A stretch of DNA of 64,000 nucleotides from Streptomyces sp. yr375. GTDB taxonomy: Bacteria; Actinomycetota; Actinomycetes; Streptomycetales; Streptomycetaceae. The notes beneath the pieces were generated by a model that had not been told where the DNA came from, ran no database searches, and worked only from the letters and a program-made list of their open reading frames with translations. The stretch spans positions 62,001 through 126,000 of the forward strand of contig NZ_FOFF01000016.1 in the NCBI RefSeq assembly GCF_900110755.1, written 5' to 3'. The position numbers and the translations under genes are program-made. Shown here one piece after another: positions 26,146 through 34,686 of this stretch (position 1 is the first letter of the stretch; every line of letters begins with the position of its first letter).

Positions 26146-28380
26146 ATGGCCACGTTCCTCTACAAACTCGGCCGGTTCGCCTTTCGGCGACGGCACTTCG
26201 TAGCCCTCATCTGGGTGGCGCTGCTGACGCTCGCCGGAGTCGGCGCGGCCTCCGCGCCGACCGCGGGCGCGTCCTCCTTCTCGATACCCGGCGTCGAGGC
26301 CCAGAAGGCCTTCGACCTGCTGGAACAGCGTTTCCCGCAGGCCAGTGCCGACGGCGCGAACGCTCGGATCGTCTTCAAGGCGCCGGCCGGCGAGAAGACG
26401 ACCGATGCCGCCAACAAGGCGATCGTCGACCGGGCCGTCAAGGAGCTGCGCACCGGCTCCGAGGTCGCCTCCGTCACCGACCCCTTCACGACGCAGGCCG
26501 TGAGCCAGGACGGGACCGTCGCCTACACCTCGGTGAAGTACAAGGTCGCGGCCCCCGAGCTGAAGGCTTCCGCGAAGGACGCCGCGAAGGCGGTCGTCGA
26601 CCGGGCGCACGCCGCCGGGCTGACCGTCGAGATGGGCGGCGACGCACTCCAGGCCGAACCCTCGCCCGCGATGGCCGGCGAGATCATCGGCCTCGCCATC
26701 GCCGCGGTCGTCCTCGTCATCACCCTGGGCTCGCTGGTCGCGGCCGGACTGCCGCTGCTGACGGCGATCATCGGAGTCGGCATCGGCGTCTCCACCATCA
26801 CCGCCCTCGCCAGCACCCTCGGCCTCGGCGACTCCTCCACCTCCACCCTCGCCCTGATGATCGGCCTCGCCGTCGGCATCGACTACGCCCTGTTCATCGT
26901 CTCCCGCTACCGGGCCGAACTCGCCGAGGGACGAGACCGCGAGGAAGCGGTCGGACGCGCCACCGGCACCGCCGGCTCGGCGGTCGTCTTCGCGGGCCTC
27001 ACGGTCGTCATCGCACTGGCCGGACTCGCGGTCGTCAACGTCCCGGTGCTGACGAAGATGGGCCTCGCGGCGGCGGGCACGGTCGTCGTCGCCGTCCTCA
27101 TCGCCCTCACCATGATGCCGGCGCTGCTCGGCTACGCGGGCCGCAAGATCCACCCGGCCGGCGAGAAGCGCAAGGGCAAGAACACGCAGCAGGACAAGAG
27201 CTCTTCGGGAACGGCGGCCAAGCCCAACATGGGCACGCGCTGGGCGAGTTTCGTCGTACGCCGTCCGGTCGCCGTGCTGCTGCTCGGCGTGGTCGGCCTG
27301 GGCGCGATGGCGGTCCCGGCCACCCACCTGGAACTGGGCCTGCCCGACGACGGCTCGCAGTCGACGTCCACCACGCAGCGCCGCGCCTACGACCTCCTGT
27401 CGGAGGGCTTCGGCCCCGGCTTCAACGGCCCCCTGACGCTCGTGGTCGACGCCAAGAAGAGCGCCGACCCGAAGGCCGCGGCCGCCGCGGTGACCGACGA
27501 GGTCAAGGGTCTCAAGGACGTCGTGACGGTGACCCCGCCGATGTTCAACCAGCCCGGCGACACCGCGATCATCACCGTCATCCCGAAGTCGAAGCCGTCC
27601 TCCGCGCAGACCGAGGAACTCGTGCACGGCATCCGGGACGCGGGCAGCGCGGCGTTGGCCGACACCGACGCGAAGGTGCTGGTCACCGGCGTCACGGCGA
27701 TGAACATCGACTTCTCGCAGCGGCTCAACGACGCGCTGATCCCCTACCTGGGACTGGTCGTCGGCCTCGCCTTCCTGCTCCTGATCGTGGTGTTCCGCTC
27801 GATCCTGGTCCCGCTGAAGGCGGCACTCGGCTTCCTGCTCAGCGTGCTGGCGGCGCTCGGCGCGGTCGTCGCGGTCTTCCAGTGGGGCTGGCTGGGCGGC
27901 CTCGTCGGGGTCCAGGAGACCGGCCCGATCATGTCCATGATGCCGATCTTCATGGTGGGCGTGGTGTTCGGCCTGGCGATGGACTACGAGGTGTTCCTCG
28001 TGACCCGCATGCGCGAGGCGTACGTCCATGGCGAGAGCCCCCGGCAGGCGGTGGTGACCGGGTTCCGGTACAGCGCCCGGGTGGTCGTCGCCGCGGCGGT
28101 CATCATGATCGCCGTCTTCGCGGGCTTCATCGGCGCGAGTGAGCCGATGATCAAGATGATCGGTTTCGGCCTCGCGATCGCCGTCTTCTTCGACGCGTTC
28201 GTCGTCCGCATGGCGATCGTGCCGGCGGTACTGGCCCTGCTCGGCAAGAAGGCCTGGTGGCTCCCGAAGTGGCTGGACCGCGCCCTGCCCAACGTGGACG
28301 TCGAGGGCGAGGGGCTGCGGACGCAGGACGCCGACGCCTCCCGCGACGGCGACGAGGACCGCGAACTGGTCCGGGTCTGA
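26146..28380 (+). CDS. MMPL family RND transporter
   Basis: Proton-driven exporter of 744 residues in the MMPL/SecDF branch of the RND superfamily. It has twelve membrane segments in two halves: TM1 at ~20-40, a large external loop (~45-180), TM2-6 at ~180-340, TM7 near 375, a second external loop, then TM8-12 at ~530-720. Conserved charged residues in TM4 and TM10 are present (IGLAVGIDYALFIVSRYR and FGLAMDYEVFLVTRMRE). Such pumps export lipids, polyketides or drugs. The ATG follows GGGAG. It is controlled presumably by the adjacent TetR and ends at a strong terminator. Confidence 0.93.
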   Translation: MATFLYKLGRFAFRRRHFVALIWVALLTLAGVGAASAPTAGASSFSIPGVEAQKAFDLLEQRFPQASADGANARIVFKAPAGEKTTDAANKAIVDRAVKELRTGSEVASVTDPFTTQAVSQDGTVAYTSVKYKVAAPELKASAKDAAKAVVDRAHAAGLTVEMGGDALQAEPSPAMAGEIIGLAIAAVVLVITLGSLVAAGLPLLTAIIGVGIGVSTITALASTLGLGDSSTSTLALMIGLAVGIDYALFIVSRYRAELAEGRDREEAVGRATGTAGSAVVFAGLTVVIALAGLAVVNVPVLTKMGLAAAGTVVVAVLIALTMMPALLGYAGRKIHPAGEKRKGKNTQQDKSSSGTAAKPNMGTRWASFVVRRPVAVLLLGVVGLGAMAVPATHLELGLPDDGSQSTSTTQRRAYDLLSEGFGPGFNGPLTLVVDAKKSADPKAAAAAVTDEVKGLKDVVTVTPPMFNQPGDTAIITVIPKSKPSSAQTEELVHGIRDAGSAALADTDAKVLVTGVTAMNIDFSQRLNDALIPYLGLVVGLAFLLLIVVFRSILVPLKAALGFLLSVLAALGAVVAVFQWGWLGGLVGVQETGPIMSMMPIFMVGVVFGLAMDYEVFLVTRMREAYVHGESPRQAVVTGFRYSARVVVAAAVIMIAVFAGFIGASEPMIKMIGFGLAIAVFFDAFVVRMAIVPAVLALLGKKAWWLPKWLDRALPNVDVEGEGLRTQDADASRDGDEDRELVRV

Positions 28381-28405
28381 CATACCTGACCTGCCAGTTC
28401 GCTTG

Positions 28406-28457
28406 AAAGAAGCCGGTGAGGGCTCCGTGGGGACGGGGTGCCCTCACCGGCTTCTTT
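28406..28457. terminator. Bidirectional terminator
   Basis: Perfect 18-base arms (AAAGAAGCCGGTGAGGGC and its complement) with a 16-base loop, with T-runs on either side. It ends the MMPL gene from one side and the convergent ATP-binding protein gene from the other; that gene's TAA touches the stem. Confidence 0.9.
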
Positions 28458-28921
28458 TACGAGTCGGCCCACTTCGGCAGCACGATCTCCGCCCACACCG
28501 TCTTACGGGGACACGGCTCCGGGACGACGCCCCACCGGTCGGCGAGCCGGTCCACCAGGAGGAGACCCCGGCCGGACGGGCCATCGGCGTCGGGGCTGCC
28601 GAGCACCGGGAGCCGGTCGCCCCGGGTGTCGGTCACCTCGATACGGAGCGTGTCGGCGATGACGTAGAGACTGAGCCGGAAGTCCCGTCCCGGTACCCGG
28701 CCGTGGGTCGAGGCGTTGGCCGCCAGCTCGGCGACGATCTGCGCCGCGCCGTCCAACGGGACCCCCCAGGAACGGAATTGTTCCGTCGCGAGGAGCCTTG
28801 CCAGGCGGGCACCGCGGGGTGTCGGTGACAGCAGCACGGTGAAGTCACGGAAGTGAGAGGTGAGTTCGTTTCCAGGGGCACGCGTCTGTTGGTTCACATC
28901 ACCCAGAGTGGCGGAATCCAT
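28457..28921 (-). CDS. ATP-binding protein of the anti-sigma factor kinase (SpoIIAB/RsbW-like) family
   Basis: GHKL/HATPase_c protein of 154 residues. The N-box is visible in QIVAELAANASTHGRV and the G1 box is replaced by GSPDADGPSGRGLLLVDRLADRWG. In Streptomyces most such orphan proteins are not paired with a sigma factor but stand next to XRE/DUF397 genes, as here (divergent). They may bind those partners in developmental or antibiotic control. The ATG at 28921 has no strong ribosome site; a GTG eight codons in is an alternative. Confidence 0.85.
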   Translation of the reverse strand: MDSATLGDVNQQTRAPGNELTSHFRDFTVLLSPTPRGARLARLLATEQFRSWGVPLDGAAQIVAELAANASTHGRVPGRDFRLSLYVIADTLRIEVTDTRGDRLPVLGSPDADGPSGRGLLLVDRLADRWGVVPEPCPRKTVWAEIVLPKWADS

Positions 28922-28958
28922 CTACGGTGATCAGTGACGACGGCTGTGCGTACCGTGA

Positions 28959-29000
28959 CTGTCCCGGCTTTGTCCCGCGCTGTCACGGCTGTCCCAGGTG
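28959..29000. promoter_or_regulatory. Helically phased CTGTCCCGG repeats upstream of the XRE gene
   Basis: Four direct repeats of the form (C/T)TGTC(C/A)C start at 28959, 28970, 28980 and 28989, that is 9-11 bases apart. They face the same side of the helix in the divergent promoter region and could be the XRE operator. Confidence 0.5.
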
Positions 29001-29033
29001 ACGCACGGGTACGGGTGCGCGTTGGAGGTGGAC

Positions 29034-29879
29034 ATGAGCGAAGGTGCGGATGATGCGGGTTGGGATGTCGAACCCGGGGACGTGATCGAGCCATTGGTTC
29101 AGGCGGTGGGGCGCCTGCTCAAGGTGTGCCGGGAGGCGGCCGACATACCGACTGCGGAGTTCGCGAACATCATGGGCTACGGCGAGAACATGATCCGGAA
29201 GATGGAGCGGGGTACCCGCATTCCCCGCCCGGAGTTCCTGGACAAGGCGGACCATGTCCTGAAGGCGCAAGGGCATCTCAGAGCATTCATGGAGGACATG
29301 CGCAAGGCCCGGTATCCGAAAAAGGTGCCGGAACTGACGCAGATGGAAGAGCGGGCGGTGGAGATGCTGCTCTACAGCAGTCACAACATCCACGGCCTGT
29401 TGCAGACACCGGAGTACTCGCGAACTCTGTTCGAGATGCGGCAGCCTGCACATCCCGAACAGGTCGTGAAGCGGGAAACTGCTGCACGCATGGCCCGTCA
29501 AGCCGTCTTCAAGCGGGACCCAGCGCCAACCATCAGTTTTGTCCAGGAGCAGGTGACCCTCGAACGTCCCTATGGTGGGAAGATGGTGCTGCGCCGACAG
29601 CTCGAACACCTCTTGGAGGTAACGAAGTTGAGGAGCGTGACGCTCCAGGTCATGCCGACCGATCTCGAGGAGCACGCCGGAACAGCGGGCCGGATCCAGG
29701 TACTGAAGTTCGCTGACGGCACGGCGATCGGGCGTTCCGCCGGTGCGTTCAACGGACGCCCGGTCTCAAGCCCCAGGGATCTTCGGATTCTTGAACTGCG
29801 CTATGGCATGATCCGGGCGCAGGCTCTCACGCCGAGAGAGTCGCAGGCCTTCATCGAGCAAGCCCTGGGGAGACTATGA
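29034..29879 (+). CDS. XRE family regulator with DUF5753 domain
   Basis: Helix-turn-helix regulator of 281 residues. The HTH spans about 20-75 (LLKVCREAADIPTAEFANIMGYGENMIRKMERGTRIPRPEFL) and the DUF5753 ligand/partner domain fills the rest (SHNIHGLLQTPEYSRTLF, ISFVQEQVTLERPYGG, VTLQVMPTDLEEHAG). The ATG at 29034 follows TTGGAGGTGG. It overlaps the DUF397 gene by ATGA. This trio (ATPase, XRE, DUF397) is a hallmark of Streptomyces, related to the WhiJ/BldB-type switch in which the small protein relieves repression by the XRE partner. Confidence 0.92.
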   Translation: MSEGADDAGWDVEPGDVIEPLVQAVGRLLKVCREAADIPTAEFANIMGYGENMIRKMERGTRIPRPEFLDKADHVLKAQGHLRAFMEDMRKARYPKKVPELTQMEERAVEMLLYSSHNIHGLLQTPEYSRTLFEMRQPAHPEQVVKRETAARMARQAVFKRDPAPTISFVQEQVTLERPYGGKMVLRRQLEHLLEVTKLRSVTLQVMPTDLEEHAGTAGRIQVLKFADGTAIGRSAGAFNGRPVSSPRDLRILELRYGMIRAQALTPRESQAFIEQALGRL

Positions 29880-30124
29880 GCACCACTGAACTCCACTGGT
29901 TCAAGAGCAGCTACAGCAGCGGCCCCGAACCCGGCGACTGCGTCGAAATCGCGCTCGACTGGTTCAAGAGCAGCTACAGCGACAACAACGAACCCGGCGA
30001 CTGCGTGGAGGTGGCAACCACCCCCGCCACCATCCACGTCCGTGACTCCAAGAACCCCGCCCACGGCAAACTCGCCGTCTCTCGTGCCGCCTGGGTCGGT
30101 TTCGTCGCGCACGCCGCGCAGTGA
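29876..30124 (+). CDS. DUF397 protein with internally duplicated N-terminal motif
   Basis: Small acidic partner of the XRE regulator, 82 residues. Normal DUF397 proteins have one WxKSSYS...GxxCVEVA motif. Here it occurs twice in tandem: LHWFKSSYSSGPEPGDCVEIA and LDWFKSSYSDNNEPGDCVEVA, with a 63-base period in the DNA, before the usual VRDSKNP...W..F tail. The start overlaps the XRE stop (ATGA). Function by family: interaction with the XRE protein to modulate development or secondary metabolism. Confidence 0.92.
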   Translation: MSTTELHWFKSSYSSGPEPGDCVEIALDWFKSSYSDNNEPGDCVEVATTPATIHVRDSKNPAHGKLAVSRAAWVGFVAHAAQ

Positions 30125-30138
30125 AGAAGCGCAGCGGA

Positions 30139-30172
30139 GAAGGGGTGCCCCCGCAACCGGGGACACCCCTTC
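30139..30172. terminator. Terminator between convergent genes
   Basis: Inverted repeat GAAGGGGTG...CACCCCTTC with a further CCCC/GGGG pairing inside and one bulged A. It lies 15 bases after the DUF397 stop and 29 bases before the stop of the convergent small gene. Confidence 0.75.
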
Positions 30173-30200
30173 CGATGCGCGTCGCGCAGAGCGCTCCGCG

Positions 30201-30407
30201 TCAGATCACGTCGTCGGAGTAGCGAGGAGACTCCGGCGCACGGCGCTCGGACTCCTCCTGCTCCGGACGCCGCGTACGCTCCGGGCTGGTCTCGCCCGGC
30301 CGCTTCTTACCGCGGCCGGGGACCTGCTCCTTGCCCTGCTCGGCCTTCTGCTTGGCCTGCTGCTTCCACTGCTCGGACTGGTCCTGGAACTTGTCCTTCA
30401 TACCCAT
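30201..30407 (-). CDS. Small highly charged hydrophilic protein
   Basis: Protein of 68 residues that I do not recognise as a named family. It is almost entirely charged or polar: MGMKDKFQDQSEQWKQQAKQ, then a Lys/Glu/Arg/Pro-rich tail ending SPRYSDDVI. The first 30 residues could form an amphipathic helix similar to CsbD- or Lea-like stress proteins. A clear AGGAG is nine bases before the ATG, which supports translation. It is convergent with the DUF397 gene. Confidence 0.75.
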   Translation of the reverse strand: MGMKDKFQDQSEQWKQQAKQKAEQGKEQVPGRGKKRPGETSPERTRRPEQEESERRAPESPRYSDDVI

Positions 30408-30498
30408 GTGGGTTCACTCCTGTGGGAGATGAGGCGGTTGGGGCCCCGTGGTGGGGCCTCGACCAGATTCACACGGGCGCTCACGCCGCGCATGTCGA

Positions 30499-31398
30499 TC
30501 AACTACGCTGCGTGATCCTTGCCTGCTCGTCGGCGGAGCCGCCCGCCCCGACCAGCCCTGTTCCTATCCCCCGCACCCTGGGTGCGAAGCGCCGCATCTC
30601 GCGGGCGCCGGCCGCGCCGATGATCCCGGGCAGGTAGCCGCGTACGCCCTGCATGCCCCGCAGCCACCCCTGCCCGTACACGTGCGCCGAGCGCCGCTCG
30701 ATCCCGGCGACGATCCGGTCGACGGCGGGCCCGAGCGGGTACGTCTTGTTCGCGGGCCACGGCAGCCGCTGCCTCAACTCCCGCATGACGTCGTCCCGGT
30801 CGGCCCCGCGCACCATGTCGGTGTCGGTCCACGACAGGTAGCCGACGCCGACCCGCACGCCCCGGTGCGCGACCTCGGCGCGCAGACTGTGCGCGTACGC
30901 CTCCACGCCCGCCTTGGACGCGCAGTAGGCGGTCATCATCGGGGCGGGGGCGATCGCGGCGAGGGACGCGATCTGGAGCAGGTAGCCCCGGCTCTCCAGC
31001 AGCACCGGCAGGAACGCGCGGGCGGTCACCGCCGAGCCGATCAGGTTGACCTCTATGACCCGCCGCCAGACCTCCGGGTCGGAGTCCGTGAACGGCCCGC
31101 CGCCCGCGACACCCGCGTTGGCGACGACGACGTCCACCTTCCCGAAGCGCTCCTTCACCTCGGCCGCGACCCGCGTCATCGCCTCGTGGTCGGTGACGTC
31201 GGCGTACCAGTGACCGCTGTCGCCGGGCAGCCGCTCGGACACCTGCTTGAGCAGGTCGGGCTCCAGTCCGACCAGCGCGACCGTCGCCCCGCGCGCGGAC
31301 AGCCTGCGGGCGAGCAGCTCGCCCACGCCCCGCGCCGCCCCGGTCACGACGGCGACCTGCCCGTCGAGACTCACCCTGCCGCCCATTCCGCCGCTCAT
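30499..31398 (-). CDS. Short-chain dehydrogenase/reductase
   Basis: Classical SDR with a long C terminus, 299 residues. The nucleotide motif is VVTGAARGVGELLAR (TGxxxGxG) near residue 19, NAG at VVANAGVAGG near 90, catalytic Ser in LQIASLAAIAP near 143 and YxxxK in AYCASKAGVEAY near 156. It would interconvert an alcohol and a ketone or aldehyde. It is the third gene of an operon with a Baeyer-Villiger-type monooxygenase and an alpha/beta hydrolase; its start overlaps the hydrolase stop by ATGA. Confidence 0.92.
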   Translation of the reverse strand: MSGGMGGRVSLDGQVAVVTGAARGVGELLARRLSARGATVALVGLEPDLLKQVSERLPGDSGHWYADVTDHEAMTRVAAEVKERFGKVDVVVANAGVAGGGPFTDSDPEVWRRVIEVNLIGSAVTARAFLPVLLESRGYLLQIASLAAIAPAPMMTAYCASKAGVEAYAHSLRAEVAHRGVRVGVGYLSWTDTDMVRGADRDDVMRELRQRLPWPANKTYPLGPAVDRIVAGIERRSAHVYGQGWLRGMQGVRGYLPGIIGAAGAREMRRFAPRVRGIGTGLVGAGGSADEQARITQRS

Positions 31399-32303
31399 GC
31401 GCCCTCCTTCAACTGCGTGTAGGTGGAGACGAGTTCACGTATGCGTGCCGTGACGAACTCGGGTGCCTCGACCGGCGTCATATGGCCGAGGCCGGGCAGC
31501 TCCGTCAGCCCGACGCACTGCGGGAGCGCGGCGGCGATCCGGCGGGCGTGCACCGGCGGCGTCAACCGGTCGCCGGTGCCCACGATCACCGCCGTCGGCA
31601 CGCTCAACTCCCGTACGGCGTGGTCGAGATCGAGCACGTTCAGGACGTGCGACCAGGCGCGGCGCACCGTGCGCGGGCAGGCGTGCACGATCCGGGCGCA
31701 CGTCTCCACGAGGTGCGGTGCCGAACCGGCCCCCATCGTCGCGTACTTGAGGACCGCCTTCGCGACCGGCGTGACCGGCCCCAGGGGCGCGCGCGACCCG
31801 AGGACGTGCCCGGTCAGCCAGGTCCGCAGCCGCCCCGCCCGGATCGGTACGAGCGTGGACTCGGCGACCAGCCGCGAGGCCCCGGTGCTGCACAGCAGGA
31901 CGGCACCGGCATGCCTGCGGAAGACGTCCCCGCCGGCCGCCGCCAGCACCGTCATCCCGCCCATCGAGTGACCGGCGATCACGGCCTTCTCCCCGGGCGC
32001 GAGCGTCGCCGCGAGGACGGCTTCCAGATCGTCGGCGAGGACGTCCGTACTGCACACCGCGCTCGCCGGGGTCCGCCCGTGGCCGCGCTGGTCGTAGGCG
32101 ATGACCCGGTGATCGACGGCGAGATCCCGGATCTGGGCCGCCCAGAAGGCAGTTGAGCAGGTCCAGCCATGGGCGAGGACGACAGCGGGACCGGTCTCGA
32201 GGCCGTGCACCTCGACATGCAGCGGAGCGCCGTCGGCGGAGACGGCGGTGAGTTCACGGAAGGGGATCACACGGGAGGCGCGGGAGGAGCCGGAGGAGGT
32301 CAC
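31395..32303 (-). CDS. Alpha/beta hydrolase
   Basis: Cytoplasmic esterase/lactonase-type hydrolase of 302 residues. Oxyanion region VVLAHGWTCSTAFWAAQ near residue 42, nucleophile elbow AGHSMGGMTVL near 110, acid in VGTGDRLTPP near 245 and catalytic His in LPGLGHMTPVEAP near 272. Its GTG start overlaps the monooxygenase stop (GTGA) and its own stop overlaps the SDR start, so the three are tightly coupled. Context suggests it hydrolyses the ester or lactone made by the monooxygenase. Confidence 0.92.
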   Translation of the reverse strand: MTSSGSSRASRVIPFRELTAVSADGAPLHVEVHGLETGPAVVLAHGWTCSTAFWAAQIRDLAVDHRVIAYDQRGHGRTPASAVCSTDVLADDLEAVLAATLAPGEKAVIAGHSMGGMTVLAAAGGDVFRRHAGAVLLCSTGASRLVAESTLVPIRAGRLRTWLTGHVLGSRAPLGPVTPVAKAVLKYATMGAGSAPHLVETCARIVHACPRTVRRAWSHVLNVLDLDHAVRELSVPTAVIVGTGDRLTPPVHARRIAAALPQCVGLTELPGLGHMTPVEAPEFVTARIRELVSTYTQLKEGA

Positions 32304-33823
32304 GCGGTCACCCCGTCGCTCTCGGCACGCTTCTGGGTAACGCCCGTCTCTACGACGGGGGTTGCGCGCAGCACCTCGTACTCCGCGAGGTCCACCCGTC
32401 GAGTCGCCCGCCGGAACTCACTAGGCGTACCAGGCCAGATGGTGGTGTTACGACCGTTGGCGTCCAGGTACCAACTGGTGCAGCCGCCCGTGTTCCACAC
32501 CGTGCGCCGCATCCGCTCCTGCACCCGCCGGTTCCAGGCGTGCACGGCACTCGGCCGGGCGGAGAGGGCCGCGCGGCCCCCGAGGACCTCCAACTGCCGT
32601 AGATAGTCGGCCATGTAGTTCAACTGGGACTCGATCATGAGGATCATCGAGGAGTTCCCGAGGCCCGTGTTGGGGCCGATGATCGTCATCCAGTTGGGGA
32701 ACCCGGCGGCGGACGCGCCCCGCAGCGCCTCCATGCCGCCCTTCCAACTCTCCCCGAGCGTCAGCCCGTTGGCACCCACCACCCGGTCGGCGATCGGCAT
32801 GTCGGTGACCCGGAACCCGGTGCCGAAGACGATCGCGTCGACCTCGGTCCCGGTCCCGTCGGCGGCCACCAGCGTCGACCCCCGCACCTCGCTCAGCCCG
32901 CTCGCGACGACGTCCACGTTGGGCTGCGCGAGCGCCGGATAGTAGGTGCTCGACAGCAGGATCCGCTTGCAGCCGATGCGGTAGTCCGGGGTGAGCCGGG
33001 CGCGCAGCGCCGGATCCTTGATGGACCGGGCCATGTTGCGCTTCGCGATCCGCTCGACGAAGCCCAGCTCGTTCGGGTGCTTCGTGAACGCCTGCACCTG
33101 GAGTTCCCGGATGCCCCACAGCATCCCGCGCCGCACCTGCGCGGTGACGGGCAGGGCGCGGTGCAGCGCGCGCTCGACGCCGCTGATGGCCCGGTCGACG
33201 CGGGGCATCACCCACGGCGGGGTGCGCTGGAACAGCGTGAGCCGCGAGACGTCGGGCTGGATGGCGGGCACGATCTGGATCGCGGACGCCCCGGTCCCGA
33301 CCATCGCGACGCGCTGCCCGGCGAGATCGTGGCCGTGGTCCCAGCGCGCCGAGTGGAAGACCTTGCCGGGGAAGGTGTCGAGCCCCGGCACCTCCGGGAT
33401 CCTCGGCTCGGACAGCGGCCCCGTCGCGGAGACGACGACATCGGCGACGTACCGCCCCGCGCTCGTCTCGATGTCCCAGCGCAGCTCGCGCGCGTCCCAC
33501 GTCATCCGCAGCACCTCGGTGCCCAGGCGCAGATGCGGGCGCAGCCCGAACACGTCCGCCACCCGCTCCAGATAGGCCCGGATGTGCCGCTGCCCGGAGA
33601 AGGTGCGCGGCCAGTCCGGGTTGGGCGCGAAGGAGAAGGAGTACAGGTGCGAGGGCACGTCGCAGGCGCACCCCGGGTAGTCGTTGTCCCGCCAGGTCCC
33701 GCCGACGCCGTCCGCCCGCTCCAGGACGACGAAGTCGGTGATCCCCTCGCGGCGCAGCCGCACGGCGGCCCCCAGCCCCCCGAAGCCGGACCCGATCACC
33801 GCCACCCGTACGTGTTCGGTCAT
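32300..33823 (-). CDS. FAD-dependent Baeyer-Villiger-type monooxygenase
   Basis: Flavoprotein of 507 residues. FAD motif VAVIGSGFGGLGAAVRLR at residue 7, the Baeyer-Villiger fingerprint FxGxxxHxxxW (FPGKVFHSARW) near 158, and the NADP-binding VAMVGTGASAIQIVPAI near 185. It would insert oxygen next to a ketone using NADPH and O2. The ATG at 33823 follows GGGAGG. It heads an operon with hydrolase and SDR genes, similar in plan to the mymA-lipR-sadH operon of Mycobacterium tuberculosis, and faces a MerR regulator gene. Confidence 0.93.
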   Translation of the reverse strand: MTEHVRVAVIGSGFGGLGAAVRLRREGITDFVVLERADGVGGTWRDNDYPGCACDVPSHLYSFSFAPNPDWPRTFSGQRHIRAYLERVADVFGLRPHLRLGTEVLRMTWDARELRWDIETSAGRYVADVVVSATGPLSEPRIPEVPGLDTFPGKVFHSARWDHGHDLAGQRVAMVGTGASAIQIVPAIQPDVSRLTLFQRTPPWVMPRVDRAISGVERALHRALPVTAQVRRGMLWGIRELQVQAFTKHPNELGFVERIAKRNMARSIKDPALRARLTPDYRIGCKRILLSSTYYPALAQPNVDVVASGLSEVRGSTLVAADGTGTEVDAIVFGTGFRVTDMPIADRVVGANGLTLGESWKGGMEALRGASAAGFPNWMTIIGPNTGLGNSSMILMIESQLNYMADYLRQLEVLGGRAALSARPSAVHAWNRRVQERMRRTVWNTGGCTSWYLDANGRNTTIWPGTPSEFRRATRRVDLAEYEVLRATPVVETGVTQKRAESDGVTA

Positions 33824-33856
33824 CCCGAAACCTCCCGCTGCCCGACTCCCGCGACC

Positions 33857-33876
33857 GCGCCAGTGAACACTGGCGC
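33857..33876. promoter_or_regulatory. Palindromic operator candidate in the monooxygenase/merR promoter region
   Basis: GCGCCAGTG-AA-CACTGGCGC, two perfect 9-base arms, lies midway between the divergent monooxygenase and MerR starts. Upstream on the minus strand a TTTACG could be the -35 of the monooxygenase operon. MerR-family dimers bind palindromes of this size. Confidence 0.6.
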
Positions 33877-33981
33877 AATGGGAGCGTAAAGCAGCCCCGT
33901 ACCGATGGGTAGGGCCAGAACGGCGACATTTGCGCCAACGGCCGCCGCTTCGGCCCCGACGGCACGACATAGGCTTCCGCC

Positions 33982-34686
33982 GTGACGGACGAGCGGGAGC
34001 AGCGGCAGCAGCGCGAGCGCCGGCAGGAGCCCCGGCGGGAGTACCGGACGGAGGAACTGGCCGGGAAGGCCGGCATCACCGTCCGCACGCTGCGCTTCTA
34101 CCGCGAGCGCAAACTCCTCCCGCCGCCCCGCCGCGAGGGCCGCCTCGCCTGGTACGACGACCATCACCTGGCCCGGCTGCGCACGATCGCGGCGCTGCTG
34201 GAGCGCGGCCACACCCTCACCGGCATCGCGGAACTGGCCGACGCCCTCGACCACGGCCGCGACGTCGCCGACCTGCTCGGCGTCGGCGGCCCCACCGAGG
34301 AGGAACCGGTCCGCCTCACCCCCGAGGAACTCGCCGCCCGCTTCGAGGGCCAGGTCACCACCGAGAACCTCGCCGCCGCCCTCGACCTCGGCTACCTCGG
34401 CACGGACGGCGACGAGATCGTCCACATCAGCCGCCGCCTCCTCGACGTCTCGGCGGCCCTGGTCCGCGAGGGCATCCCGCTCGCCGAGGTCCTCGCCGCC
34501 GCCACCCGCGTCCGCGCCCACGCCGACGCCCTCGCCGACCTCTTCACCACCCTCGTCCTGCGCCACACGGACGAGACCACCCTGCCCCGCCTGCGCCCCC
34601 TGGCCGCCGGCGTCGTAGCGGCAGAACTGTCACTGGCCCTGGACCGACGACTCCGCCAACGCCTCGACGACGGTCAGAGTTCGTAG
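33982..34686 (+). CDS. MerR family transcriptional regulator
   Basis: Regulator of 234 residues. The winged HTH is EYRTEELAGKAGITVRTLRFYRERKLLPPPRREGRLAWYDDHHLARLRTI (here split by position: residues ~20-68), preceded by a Glu/Arg-rich tail. The C-terminal part is helical without the Cys ligands of metal-sensing MerR proteins, so it likely senses an organic compound. The GTG start is divergent from the monooxygenase operon with a palindrome between. It overlaps xthA tail to tail by 13 bases. Confidence 0.9.
   Translation: MTDEREQRQQRERRQEPRREYRTEELAGKAGITVRTLRFYRERKLLPPPRREGRLAWYDDHHLARLRTIAALLERGHTLTGIAELADALDHGRDVADLLGVGGPTEEEPVRLTPEELAARFEGQVTTENLAAALDLGYLGTDGDEIVHISRRLLDVSAALVREGIPLAEVLAAATRVRAHADALADLFTTLVLRHTDETTLPRLRPLAAGVVAAELSLALDRRLRQRLDDGQSS

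Noticed and set aside
26056..28383. A 775-codon minus-strand frame opposite the MMPL gene
   Set aside because: His/Asp/Gln/Arg-rich shadow translation without domains; the plus strand encodes a clear twelve-helix transporter.
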